Positions 56,098 through 64,000 of a stretch of DNA of 64,000 nucleotides are shown here, one piece after another. The number at the start of each line of letters is the position of its first letter. Positions within the stretch are counted from its first letter, which is position 1. Below the pieces are notes generated by a model that saw only the letters and a list, made by a program, of their open reading frames with translations, did not search any database and was not told the origin of the DNA. The DNA lies in assembly GCF_001642725.1 (NCBI RefSeq), contig NZ_LSUQ01000004.1, positions 55,804 through 119,803 of the forward strand, read 5' to 3'. Source of the DNA: Ferroacidibacillus organovorans (GTDB taxonomy: Bacteria; Bacillota; Bacilli; Alicyclobacillales; SLC66). A program made the position numbers and the translations under genes.

Positions 56098-56185
56098 TTA
56101 GGGTTCCGGCAACCCGGCTACCTTGGCGATCTCGCTTTAGGTCCGTGGCTTTGCGCCCTTACTTTTCAGTAAGTTTGCCTAATTA
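56098..56185 (-). promoter_or_regulatory. Cyclic di-GMP-I (GEMM-I) riboswitch
   Basis: Read on the minus strand: GGCAAAC, a short hairpin with a GAAA loop (ACTTACTGAAAAGTAAG), then GGCGCAAAGCCACGG, CCTAA, and GGTAGCCGGGTTGCC. These are the conserved blocks of the class in the right order and spacing. An inferred downstream CCCT/AGGG pairing overlaps the ribosome site of the 47-residue ORF, so translational control is possible. Confidence 0.9.
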
Positions 56186-56186
56186 A

Positions 56187-56215
56187 TATTTAGCAGTTTT
56201 GTTGAGTACTGTCAA
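56187..56215 (-). promoter_or_regulatory. Promoter of riboswitch transcript (minus strand)
   Basis: A perfect -35 TTGACA (56215-56210) is followed after 17 bp by a poor -10 TAAATA (56192-56187). The start point would fall almost at the first base of the aptamer, so another promoter further upstream is possible. Confidence 0.4.
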
Positions 56216-56230
56216 TGATTTGTTTATAGT
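56202..56230 (+). promoter_or_regulatory. Promoter of Gfo/Idh/MocA gene
   Basis: TTGAGT (56202-56207) and TATAGT (56225-56230) with a 17-bp spacer, on the + strand. It overlaps the -35 of the divergent riboswitch transcript, so the two may compete. Confidence 0.6.
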
Positions 56231-56306
56231 AGTTCATGAAGCTGTACGAGGGCTTCACACTCTGCCTTGTATTGATTTTTTAATGGAGGCTTTAGGGGGA
56301 GCATAC

Positions 56307-57386
56307 GTGAGTCGTCTTGTGCGTGTCGGAATCATTGGATGTGGCGGAATTGCTAATGGAAAACACTTGCCAAGCTTAAAGAAGGTCAAGGATGTTTCAA
56401 TTGTCGCGTTTTGCGACTTGGAAATGGATCGCGCAGAAAAGGCGCGCGCTTCGTATGGGTCAGAAGATGCGGTGGTGTATACCGATTATCGCGAGTTATT
56501 GAAAGATCAGAGTATTGAAGTGATTCACGTCTGCACACCGAATGACAGTCACGCAGAGATCACGGTGGCGTCACTCCATGCGGGTAAACACGTGATGTGT
56601 GAGAAACCAATGGCAAAAACGTCTGCCGAAGCGAAGCGGATGATTGAAGCGGCAAACGAGACGGGTAAGAAGCTGACGATCGGCTACCAGAATCGCTTCC
56701 GTCCGGACTCTCAATATTTAAAGAAAACGTGTGACAAGGGCGAACTGGGTGAAGTTTATTTTGCGAAAGCGCACGCGATTCGCCGCCGCGCCGTTCCAAC
56801 CTGGGGTGTCTTTCTCGATGAAGAGAAGCAGGGTGGGGGACCGCTGATTGATATTGGCACGCATGCACTTGACTTGGCACTGTGGATGATGGACAACTAT
56901 CAACCGAAAGCGGTTCTAGGAACGACTTTCCATAAACTTGGCAAACGTGAAAACGCGGCGAATGCCTGGGGGCCTTGGGACCCTGCAAAGTTCACGGTGG
57001 AAGATTCCGCTTTTGGCATGGTCACGATGGAGAACGGTGCGACGATCTTGCTTGAGTCCAGTTGGGCGCTAAACACCCTTCAAGTGGGGGAAGCGCGCTG
57101 CACGCTCTCCGGGACGGAAGGTGGCGCTGACATGCAGGATGGTCTGCGCATCAATGGGGAACAGTTCGGGAAATTGTACACGACGAATGTTGAACTCGGC
57201 GCAGGCGGAGTCGATTTCTACGATGGTGAGATGGAGAATGCGGCAGACCTGGAAGCGCGTCTCTGGATTGAAGCGGTTCGTGAGGATCGCGCACCTGTCG
57301 TACTGCCGGAACAGGCTTACGTCGTCACTCAGATCCTTGAAGCGATTTATGAATCTGCAAAATCAGGCAAGGCAATCTACTTTTAA
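56307..57386 (+). CDS. Gfo/Idh/MocA-family NAD(P)-dependent oxidoreductase
   Basis: 359 residues. N-terminal Rossmann fold with VRVGIIGCGGIANGKHLPSL, then VIHVCTPNDSHAEITVASLH and the hallmark CEKPMAKTSAEAKRM; C-terminal substrate domain with GGGPLIDIGTHALDLALWMM. Oxidises or reduces a cyclic polyol or sugar such as inositol or a glucoside; substrate not determined. GTG at 56307 follows AGGGGGAG. An upstream ATG at 56283 lacks a good site. A strong terminator follows. Confidence 0.88.
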   Translation: MSRLVRVGIIGCGGIANGKHLPSLKKVKDVSIVAFCDLEMDRAEKARASYGSEDAVVYTDYRELLKDQSIEVIHVCTPNDSHAEITVASLHAGKHVMCEKPMAKTSAEAKRMIEAANETGKKLTIGYQNRFRPDSQYLKKTCDKGELGEVYFAKAHAIRRRAVPTWGVFLDEEKQGGGPLIDIGTHALDLALWMMDNYQPKAVLGTTFHKLGKRENAANAWGPWDPAKFTVEDSAFGMVTMENGATILLESSWALNTLQVGEARCTLSGTEGGADMQDGLRINGEQFGKLYTTNVELGAGGVDFYDGEMENAADLEARLWIEAVREDRAPVVLPEQAYVVTQILEAIYESAKSGKAIYF

Positions 57387-57392
57387 CTCGCT

Positions 57393-57416
57393 GGGGGACT
57401 ACGGTCCCCTTTTTTT
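57393..57416 (+). terminator. Terminator of Gfo/Idh/MocA gene
   Basis: GGGGAC / GTCCCC stem with a TACG tetraloop, followed by T7. Confidence 0.9.
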
Positions 57417-57483
57417 GGCTATGGGTTTGACACCATTCAGGAAATTGTCGATGGAGTGATCAGGGTTAGAGGGAGGTCGTCTT

Positions 57484-58461
57484 GTGGATGGGCTGAAGTT
57501 GCGAAGCGTAGGCAGGACAGATCTCCAATTGTCGGCACTCGGGTTAGGTTGCTGGCAATTCAGCAACGGTCGCGGTTTGATTGGCGGTTATTGGTCGAGT
57601 ATCGCGGAACGGGGTGTGCGCGAGATCGTAGAGACGACGCTTGCTGGCGGAATCAACTGGTTTGATACGGCGGAGATCTATGGTCGGGGTGGATCAGAGC
57701 GTGCACTTGCGCACGCATTGTCAACACTTGACGTCGCGTCAGACAATGTTGTGATCGCAACGAAATGGTGGCCATTAGGACGACGCGCTGCTTCCATTGC
57801 GCAAACGTTTCCGGAGCGGGTCTCGTGCCTAAGCCCGTACCCGATCACGCTTCACCAGATTCATCAGCCATTCTCGCTCGCGTCGATTCCGAGTCAAATG
57901 AAAGAAATGGCCCGCCTTCACGAGCAAGGACTGATTCGCGCGGTTGGCGTCAGCAATTTTAGCGCTGCACAAATGCGCGCTGCTCACAAGGCGCTCGCTG
58001 GGTATGGCATCCCACTCGCCTCAAATCAAGTGAAGTACAGCCTGCTTGATCGCCGGATTGAGCGAAATGGCGTGCTAGACACGGCGCACGACTTGGGGAT
58101 ATCTATTATCGCTTACTCCCCGCTTGAGCAAGGAATCCTCACCGGCGCCTTCCATCGTGACGCAGAGCGTCTCAAGGTACTGCGTGGTGCGCGAAAACTC
58201 CAGGTGACTGCAAAGCGAATTGAGACGAGTCGGCCGCTGATTGATCGCTTGGAAACGTTCGCAAAAAAATATGAGGCCACTGCGTCACAGATTGCGCTGC
58301 ACGCGTTGGTCACTCTTCACGGTGAACTCGTCTTTGCGATCCCGGGTGCGTCAAACGTACGTCAAGCACAGGAAAATGCAGGAGCTTTGCACATTTCGCT
58401 CACCGAGGAAGAACGAAGCGAGATTCAAGAGTTGAGTTTGCGTGTCGTCGCGAACGGGTGA
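57484..58461 (+). CDS. Aldo/keto reductase
   Basis: 325-residue barrel. The catalytic tetrad is present: Asp61 and Tyr66 in INWFDTAEIYGRGGSE, Lys94 in VVIATKWWP, His124 in PITLHQIHQP. NADPH-binding end IPGASNVRQAQENAGAL. Substrate unknown. GTG start after GGGAGG. Close to the oxidoreductase gene but separated by a terminator. It could act on the same sugar pathway (inference). Confidence 0.9.
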   Translation: MDGLKLRSVGRTDLQLSALGLGCWQFSNGRGLIGGYWSSIAERGVREIVETTLAGGINWFDTAEIYGRGGSERALAHALSTLDVASDNVVIATKWWPLGRRAASIAQTFPERVSCLSPYPITLHQIHQPFSLASIPSQMKEMARLHEQGLIRAVGVSNFSAAQMRAAHKALAGYGIPLASNQVKYSLLDRRIERNGVLDTAHDLGISIIAYSPLEQGILTGAFHRDAERLKVLRGARKLQVTAKRIETSRPLIDRLETFAKKYEATASQIALHALVTLHGELVFAIPGASNVRQAQENAGALHISLTEEERSEIQELSLRVVANG

Positions 58462-58472
58462 GATAAAAATGC

Positions 58473-58501
58473 TTGACTTTTAAATCTTCTATGATTATCG
58501 T
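58473..58501 (+). promoter_or_regulatory. Possible promoter of amylase gene
   Basis: TTGACT (58473-58478, 5/6) and TATCGT (58496-58501, 4/6), 17 bp apart. A closer TATGAT hexamer (58490) has only an 11-bp spacer. Confidence 0.4.
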
Positions 58502-58539
58502 AAAAATGTTATTGTTCAAGACTATTTTTCTTTTGCTGC

Positions 58540-58551
58540 GCAAACGTTTGC
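58540..58551 (+). promoter_or_regulatory. MalR/CcpA-like operator upstream of the amylase gene
   Basis: Perfect 12-bp palindrome GCAAACGTTTGC, the core of MalR-type LacI-family operators. Aligned to the cre consensus (TGNAARCGNWWNCA) the surrounding 14 bases, CGCAAACGTTTGCA, have one mismatch. It lies about 80 bp before the ATG, downstream of the likely promoter, where a bound repressor would act as roadblock. Confidence 0.75.
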
Positions 58552-58621
58552 ACGGCGGCTATATCGTCACTTTTTGAATGCAATTTTAAATCACATTTTG
58601 AATGCAATGAGGAGGGTTCCA

Positions 58622-61600
58622 ATGGCCGTTCGCGCCAGGAAACTGGCAACTGCACTCACCGTCGCGCTCGCGTTAACGAATGCTTTTCCACTCGCTGGCT
58701 TTATTGCAAACGCTTCCACAGTGAATCAAGTGGCTGTCACATTTCAGGTGACTTTGCCGCAGACGCCGTCGGGCGCTGTATATGTTACAGGAAATGCGCC
58801 AGAACTGGGCAACTGGACGCCACAGAGTGGCGTAGGCCCTTTTCACGCTACGTCAACGCCTGATGTGTACACCGATACGGTCATGATGAGCCCAGGGGAG
58901 GCATTTCAATACAAATTTGTTGAGATCAGCGGGACAACGGTGAACTGGGCGCCTGGGAGCAATTTTTCATATGTGGTGCCAACCGCTGTGTCCGCAGTAA
59001 CGGTTAATGACGCCTATGCGACGACGATATCTCCTGTGCCGACGATTCTAACGTCAGCACTTCCCACGGCGACGCTTGATACGTCCTATGCTGCGACAAT
59101 TCTTACTGTCAACGACGGTGCAGAACCTTACGCCTACAGCGAGCAAGGTGCACTTCCGTCCGGTTTAACTTTTGTGAGCGGAAGCTTTTATGGTACCCCC
59201 CTAGCGACAGGGACGTATCCGGTCACAGTGACGGTAAAAGACAACTATGGAGCCTCACAAACTGCAAACTATACGCTTTCTGTGGGATTTCCGCCGACCC
59301 CGTTGATTCAGAATACGACACTTCCAGCCGCCACGGTCGGACTCCCCTACACTGCACAACTTCAGGTGATCGGTGGAACGGCTCCCTATACCTTTTCGAC
59401 GGTAACTGGCGCGACCTATGGGAGTCTGCCGGTTGGACTCTCGCTCTCTTCGGGCGGAACGCTCACAGGAATCCCACAGCAACCCGGTTCAGGCTCGTTT
59501 ACGGTCTCTGTGTCGGACGCCAATCAGCGGTCGTCGTCACAAACCATCTCATTGCCTGTGAATGCGGCGACGATCGGTATCGGTGCCCAGCCGATAACGG
59601 CAGGATATTCAAGCGCGACGCTGGTTGTTTCTGGCATCGGGACAGACTTTCAAAGCGGCGTGACGACGGTGTCGATCAGCGATGCGGTCAATGGGACGAT
59701 GAACCTGACGGCAGATACGTCTGTAACGTCGCCCTCCGCGCTCACGATTGCACTGCCTGGCGGAGATGCGGGGCTCGGCGCTGGAACGTACACGTTGAGT
59801 ATCACGACGAGGGGGCAAACACAAACTGCCACGGTGCTTATCGCGCCGTTCACAAGTGCGACGACGGTTCAGTGGGATGGCATTTATACCACGCAGTCGG
59901 GCAGCTATCTCAGCAATCCGAATCCCGCGCCTGGAACAACCGTCACGATCGGGTTTCGCGCCTACAGCGGAAATTTGACTTCTGCCGTGTTGAATTACTA
60001 CGACACGGCACAGGGGAAGGGATTTTCCGTCAATATGACGCCGGGGAAAACGTTCGGTCCTTATCAGCTGTATACGGCGACGATCCCAGCGTCAAACGGT
60101 GGGACGATTTATTATCGCTTCAACCTGTTTGACGGTCAGAATACCGCGTGCCTCTCGGGAGACGGTTTGCATACAGGAGATACGACGAACGACAATTTTG
60201 CGTTGCCGGTCGGTGGAATGTCCTTTTCTACGTTACACGCGAACGTGGGAGACTTAATCACTGCAAATGACAGCGTCGGGGATTTTAGCGCGGGGACAAC
60301 TGTCGCGAATTATGTCAACGCGAGCGGACAGGTGGTGGCATCCGCTGCGGGGCAAAACGCGGGGTGGAACTCGGTTCAATTTTCGGTTCCATCCGGGATC
60401 GCGCAGGGGTTGTACACGGTTGATGTCGTCACACAGGCGAGAGACAGCAACGGCGTTGTCAACAGTCAGCTCGATCGCACATCCCTCTTGGCGGTCGGCT
60501 CGGGACACTATTGGTTTGACGATTTGAAACATGACTCATTCCAGCCGTTTTATCGCAGCCCGTTTGGCGCCGTCGCCGTTGGAACGAGTGTAACACTACG
60601 CTTGCGCGGACCGCTCGGTCTTGTGAATCCAGAATTGCGGTTGTGGGGCGCGGCGGGAAATGCGGCAGAGACCGATTTGCCGATGACTCCTGTGGCGATG
60701 AGTGCAAGCCAGATCGCACTTGCGACGGGGGATAATCCAGCCCATTACTCGTGGTGGCAAGTCACGATTCCGGCGACGGATATCACGCAAACAGGCGACA
60801 TGTGGTACCAATTCATGGGGCTGTATCAGGGACAAACGATCTATTACGACGACAACGGTGCACAGGTTGAGGGAATTGGGCAGCCGGGATTCTCGGCAGG
60901 TGGGCCGAGTTACCAACTCTCGGTGTATCAGGCAGGGTATCAGACGCCAACGTGGCTCAAGCATGCGGTCATCTATCAGATTTTCCCAGATCGCTTTTTC
61001 AACGGGAACATTACTAATGACCAGAATCCGAATGTCGACAAAACGGTGGGAACGCTGCCAAACGGGCAGGAGGGACTCGTTCCGATTCAATTTCACAAAA
61101 ACTGGTACAGTCTTCCGTATGACCCGGCGATCACGGCAAACCCGACGGATCCCAACTACCAACAAGAACTGAAGCTGCGCGGGTCGGGACAGTGGAGTTC
61201 TGACTTTTTTGGCGGAGACTTGCGCGGCATTCAATACAAACTTGATTATTTGAAGAGCCTTGGCGTCAATACGCTGTACCTCAATCCGATCTTCCAGTCG
61301 AGCTCGAATCACAAGTATGACACGGGCAACTTCATGAAGATCGATCCCGGATTTGGCACGATGCAGGAGTGGTTGAATCTGGTGCGCGCGGCGAAAGCGC
61401 GCGGCATGCATATCATCTTGGACACGGCGTTTGAGGACACTGGGAGCAACAGTGTCTACTTCAACAAGTTTGGCACGTACAACTCGGTGGGGGCGTGGCA
61501 GCAATACAAGAAACCGAGTGTCACGTCTCCCTACTACAACTGGTTTGACTGGACGGGCAATCCAGCTTCTCCGTACAATTCGTGGTTCGGGTTTGATACG

Positions 61601-63280
61601 CTGCCGCTTGCCAATACCAGTAATCCTAGCTATCAAAACTTTGTCTACGGCGGAAAGAACGCAGTCGCAAAATACTGGATCGAGCAAGGGGCGTCTGGTT
61701 GGCGGCTCGACTCGGCGGACAACAGCAATTTTAGTGTCGCATGGTGGTCTGCTTTTCGCAGCGCCGTCAAATCAATTGATCCAAATGCGGCGATCATCGG
61801 TGAAATATGGAACAATGCAACGAATGACAATGGTACCAACTGGTTTCAGGGGAACACGTTTGACTCTGTGATGAATTATCAGTTCAGAAACGCCGTAATC
61901 GATTTTTTCCGCGGCAACTACAACGATGGCAATGTGACACATTCGCAGGTCGACGCGAGTGGGTTTAATAACGAGTTGATGCGACTTTATAGCGAGTATC
62001 CGCTACAGTCGTTCTACTCGCTGATGAATCTCGTCGATTCGCACGACACGATGCGGATCCTGTCCATTTTGAGCAACGCGCCGAGTCCGACTGCGATGAG
62101 TGCGTATCAGCAGGCAACATGGCAGCCGAGTGCAGCGGATATGGCGACGGGCATCGCAAAACTGAAGCTCGTCTCGGACTTCCAGTTCGCGTTTCCCGGC
62201 AATCCGACAGTCTACTACGGAGACGAGGCGGGGACGCTCGGCTACAAAGATCCGCTGGATCGCGGAACCTATCCGTGGGGGCGCGCCAACACGGATCTGG
62301 TGAATCACTATCGCTTGCTTGGCGCGATTCGCGGCGCAAATCCGGTGCTTCAGACGGGGACGTTTACGCCGCTCTACACGCAAGGGGGCGTTTACGCGTT
62401 TGCACGCACGATCACGGGTAGCAAAGACGTGTTTGGCGCACCGGCGCAGGACGCATCCGCCATATTTGCGATGAACAACGCGGCGAGTGGTTCGACGGTG
62501 ACGATTCCTGTGCAGGGGACTGTTGCGGATGGGACAGCGATGCTTGATGAACTGAGCGGACAGTGGTACACGGTTACGAATGGAAGTGTGACGCTGCCGC
62601 TTGGCGCGTATCAAGGCGCGCTTCTGATCGCGAATCCTAGCGCGCCGGTCGCCATGATGCAGAGTACGTCGACAAACACGTGGCTGCAGTGGACGCCCGT
62701 GGCTGGCGCACGCGGCTATCGCGTGTATGTGAAGCGTCCGGATGGGACGTATCAGCCTGTCGGGAAGAAGCTGTCGCGTGACACGCTGAGTCTTGATGTG
62801 ACGGCGCTGCGCGGCGCGCGGGCGAAGGTGTTTCGCGTCCTTGCGCTATCGGGAGACAGAAAGGGTAAAGCGGGGGATGGTCAGGAATTGGCGCAGAATC
62901 CTGCGAGTTCATGTGCAGTGACCGTTCCGGCGGCCAATCTCTCGATCGGGCAACCGATTGCAACGGTGAAAAAGCAAGAAGTGAAGATCAGTCTGCCGGC
63001 GGTCGCGAATGCGAGTGCGTATAAAGTTTACGAGGAGACGAGTGACGGCTCTTACGGTTTGATTGAAACCGTTCCGGCGGCACAGGATAGCCAAGGGAAA
63101 GATGCGCAGGGGGCAGTGGACAAAGCAAACGGTGCCGATCAACGTCAGATGGTTCTGCGCGTGCCCGCGAGTGGATCGCTCGTGTTTGAAGTAGCCGCGC
63201 AAAATCAAGATGATTACGTGGTGACACAGCCTGTGACGGCATCGGATGCGACACTTCCGCAAACGCCGCCAAGCAAGTAG
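58622..63280 (+). CDS. Large secreted GH13 amylase/pullulanase-type enzyme
   Basis: 1552 residues. Signal peptide (RKLATALTVALALTNAFPLA, ending near ANA). Domain order: CBM20-like starch-binding module (about 30-140; VTGNAPELGNWTPQSGVGPF), two putative Ig-like modules (YAATILTVNDGAEPYAY; YTAQLQVIGGTAPYTF), an Ig-like module (~350-420), two more beta modules like amylase N-terminal domains (~430-760), a GH13 catalytic barrel (from VIYQIFPDRFFNGN), and two C-terminal FN3-like modules. Catalytic residues: Asp1030 (GWRLDSAD), Glu1061 (IIGEIWNN), Asp1142 (VDSHDTMR). Probably degrades starch/pullulan outside the cell; exact specificity open. ATG 58622 follows AGGAGG. Probably catabolite-controlled. 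Confidence 0.9.
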   Translation: MAVRARKLATALTVALALTNAFPLAGFIANASTVNQVAVTFQVTLPQTPSGAVYVTGNAPELGNWTPQSGVGPFHATSTPDVYTDTVMMSPGEAFQYKFVEISGTTVNWAPGSNFSYVVPTAVSAVTVNDAYATTISPVPTILTSALPTATLDTSYAATILTVNDGAEPYAYSEQGALPSGLTFVSGSFYGTPLATGTYPVTVTVKDNYGASQTANYTLSVGFPPTPLIQNTTLPAATVGLPYTAQLQVIGGTAPYTFSTVTGATYGSLPVGLSLSSGGTLTGIPQQPGSGSFTVSVSDANQRSSSQTISLPVNAATIGIGAQPITAGYSSATLVVSGIGTDFQSGVTTVSISDAVNGTMNLTADTSVTSPSALTIALPGGDAGLGAGTYTLSITTRGQTQTATVLIAPFTSATTVQWDGIYTTQSGSYLSNPNPAPGTTVTIGFRAYSGNLTSAVLNYYDTAQGKGFSVNMTPGKTFGPYQLYTATIPASNGGTIYYRFNLFDGQNTACLSGDGLHTGDTTNDNFALPVGGMSFSTLHANVGDLITANDSVGDFSAGTTVANYVNASGQVVASAAGQNAGWNSVQFSVPSGIAQGLYTVDVVTQARDSNGVVNSQLDRTSLLAVGSGHYWFDDLKHDSFQPFYRSPFGAVAVGTSVTLRLRGPLGLVNPELRLWGAAGNAAETDLPMTPVAMSASQIALATGDNPAHYSWWQVTIPATDITQTGDMWYQFMGLYQGQTIYYDDNGAQVEGIGQPGFSAGGPSYQLSVYQAGYQTPTWLKHAVIYQIFPDRFFNGNITNDQNPNVDKTVGTLPNGQEGLVPIQFHKNWYSLPYDPAITANPTDPNYQQELKLRGSGQWSSDFFGGDLRGIQYKLDYLKSLGVNTLYLNPIFQSSSNHKYDTGNFMKIDPGFGTMQEWLNLVRAAKARGMHIILDTAFEDTGSNSVYFNKFGTYNSVGAWQQYKKPSVTSPYYNWFDWTGNPASPYNSWFGFDTLPLANTSNPSYQNFVYGGKNAVAKYWIEQGASGWRLDSADNSNFSVAWWSAFRSAVKSIDPNAAIIGEIWNNATNDNGTNWFQGNTFDSVMNYQFRNAVIDFFRGNYNDGNVTHSQVDASGFNNELMRLYSEYPLQSFYSLMNLVDSHDTMRILSILSNAPSPTAMSAYQQATWQPSAADMATGIAKLKLVSDFQFAFPGNPTVYYGDEAGTLGYKDPLDRGTYPWGRANTDLVNHYRLLGAIRGANPVLQTGTFTPLYTQGGVYAFARTITGSKDVFGAPAQDASAIFAMNNAASGSTVTIPVQGTVADGTAMLDELSGQWYTVTNGSVTLPLGAYQGALLIANPSAPVAMMQSTSTNTWLQWTPVAGARGYRVYVKRPDGTYQPVGKKLSRDTLSLDVTALRGARAKVFRVLALSGDRKGKAGDGQELAQNPASSCAVTVPAANLSIGQPIATVKKQEVKISLPAVANASAYKVYEETSDGSYGLIETVPAAQDSQGKDAQGAVDKANGADQRQMVLRVPASGSLVFEVAAQNQDDYVVTQPVTASDATLPQTPPSK

Positions 63281-63300
63281 ACGATTGAAGAGCTCGACAA

Positions 63301-63341
63301 GATGGCATCCACTCGCTAGAGTGTGGGTGTCATCTTTTTTT
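63301..63341 (+). terminator. Terminator of amylase gene
   Basis: Hairpin with left arm GATGGCATCCACTC and right arm GAGTGTGGGTGTCATC (two single-base bulges), followed by T7. Confidence 0.8.
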
Positions 63342-63353
63342 AGGAGTGCTGAT

Positions 63354-64000
63354 ATGCGAGATGTTCTTTTGCCAAAGGGCTGGGAGATGGCCTTGACGGA
63401 TTTTTTCGGGGACCGCGGTCTGCGTGTGTGCGCGATTTCGCAGTTGCGTCAGGGCAGTTTCGGCACACTTTATCGACTCGCTGTGGAGAATGAGCATGGA
63501 AAGATGGATCGCTATGTGATGAAGCACCTCGGTGAGCATCACGACCTTGAACGTGTCATCGCGCCGCTCACGGCGCGGGAACTGTCGCCATATGCGGTAC
63601 CGATTGTCGGGGTCATCTGCAGTGACCGAGGGTACGCGACCCTCGCGCCAGACCGGGGACCCCCTGTGCGCGAGAAACGTCCACTTTCTGTCGATGCGCT
63701 CACGCGGATTGTGGATCACCTGGTTATGATGCACGTTACCCTCTCCGACCACGCGCGGATGTGGCATCGGCAGGGCATTTTGCCGGCGCTCACCATTGCC
63801 GATACGCGCGCGTGGATGGAGACGGGCCATCAAGCATGCCGCGCCGCGCTTGCAAAGGAGTCAGTGGACTGGGAGGAAGAGGCGGCGCGCATCGCGTGGT
63901 TTTGTGAACAGCGCGAAAGTTTACTGGCGGGACGCTGTACGATGACACACGGGGATGCACATCTCGGCAATCTGTTTGACCAAGGCGATCGCCTTGAGTG
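63354..64000 (+). CDS. APH-family phosphotransferase-like protein (3' end outside window)
   Basis: The frame from ATG 63354 (AGGAG upstream) stays open to the window end, giving at least 215 residues. Seen: QGSFGTLYRLAVEN as a glycine-rich-like nucleotide loop with Lys in RYVMKHLGEH, and near the end MTHGDAHLGNLF, the Brenner motif H-G-D-x-x-x-x-N of aminoglycoside/choline kinases. It phosphorylates a small molecule or sugar; related proteins occur as maltokinases and methylthioribose kinases. Its position behind the amylase gene makes a sugar kinase tempting but unproven. Confidence 0.8.
   Translation, partial: MRDVLLPKGWEMALTDFFGDRGLRVCAISQLRQGSFGTLYRLAVENEHGKMDRYVMKHLGEHHDLERVIAPLTARELSPYAVPIVGVICSDRGYATLAPDRGPPVREKRPLSVDALTRIVDHLVMMHVTLSDHARMWHRQGILPALTIADTRAWMETGHQACRAALAKESVDWEEEAARIAWFCEQRESLLAGRCTMTHGDAHLGNLFDQGDRLE

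Noticed and set aside
56098..56306. Aptamer as leader of the + strand oxidoreductase gene
   Set aside because: All conserved c-di-GMP-I blocks read in order only on the minus strand; the + strand promoter lies beyond it and points away.
60596..61687. 363-residue open frame on the minus strand
   Set aside because: It is antisense to the GH13 amylase, which has a full domain series and catalytic triad; the minus-strand product is Arg/Val-rich with no recognisable motif.

Overview
The window reads as a chromosomal segment of a spore-forming, Gram-positive Bacillota bacterium, probably of the Alicyclobacillaceae type. This rests on the gene set (hprK, crh, rapZ-yvcK-whiA-crh, a hisZ-type histidine operon, HemQ, GerP-like small proteins) and on backbone order resembling Bacillus subtilis (uvrBA ... 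hprK ... yvoF-hisZG ... TPR protein ... rapZ-yvcK-whiA-crh). The genus is an inference. Coding is dense and mostly on the + strand. I found no rRNA, tRNA, insertion sequence, phage or CRISPR array.

Layout. 1-7.5 kb: end of a MotB/OmpA-like gene, uvrB-uvrA behind a promoter with a LexA-type box, csaA, an orphan pxpB and a PucR/CdaR-like regulator. 7.6-10.3 kb: an MsmX-type sugar ABC ATPase, HPr kinase and a YvoF-like acyltransferase. 10.4-15.1 kb: hisZ-G-H-A-F-IE with no hisD or hisB. 15.3-21.0 kb: an oligopeptide/dipeptide ABC transporter in the unusual order D-F-C-A-B. 21.1-28 kb: argS (minus), a TPR protein, selB and aroA. 28.1-32.5 kb: a ROK glucokinase, rapZ, yvcK with a membrane anchor, whiA and crh. 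32.8-37.5 kb: small unknown membrane proteins, a Tag-like glycosylase, an M6 metalloprotease and an M24 peptidase. 37.6-39.4 kb: four small GerPA/GerPF-like proteins around an Hsp20 protein. 39.5-44.6 kb: pyruvate carboxylase and an APC permease. 44.7-51.8 kb: a cobalamin riboswitch followed by btuF-C-D-cobU-S-C and a CobT-BluB fusion. 51.8-56.2 kb, minus strand: glycosyltransferase, C39-like peptidase, hemQ, and a leader with c-di-GMP riboswitch, 47-residue secreted-peptide ORF and TPR/HD-GYP-like protein. 56.3-64 kb: a Gfo/Idh/MocA oxidoreductase, an aldo/keto reductase, a very large secreted GH13 amylase behind a MalR/CcpA-like operator, and the start of an APH-fold kinase.

How it fits together. 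Carbon control is a recurring theme: HprK and Crh, RapZ and YvcK/GlmR, a generic sugar-ABC ATPase, glucokinase, pyruvate carboxylase, and a starch-degrading exoenzyme whose promoter region carries a near-perfect cre/MalR operator. The cobalamin operon couples corrinoid uptake to lower-ligand synthesis and nucleotide-loop assembly without corrin-ring genes, which suggests salvage.

The best candidate for an undescribed system is the 54.4-56.2 kb minus-strand unit. A c-di-GMP-I aptamer lies upstream of a short Phr-like secreted peptide and a TPR protein with a degenerate HD-GYP domain. The GTG start of that protein sits inside an 8-bp perfect Shine-Dalgarno-sequestering hairpin. This would link an intracellular second messenger, a possible peptide signal and an HD-GYP-like effector in one transcript. 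The individual parts are visible in the sequence; the circuit is inference.
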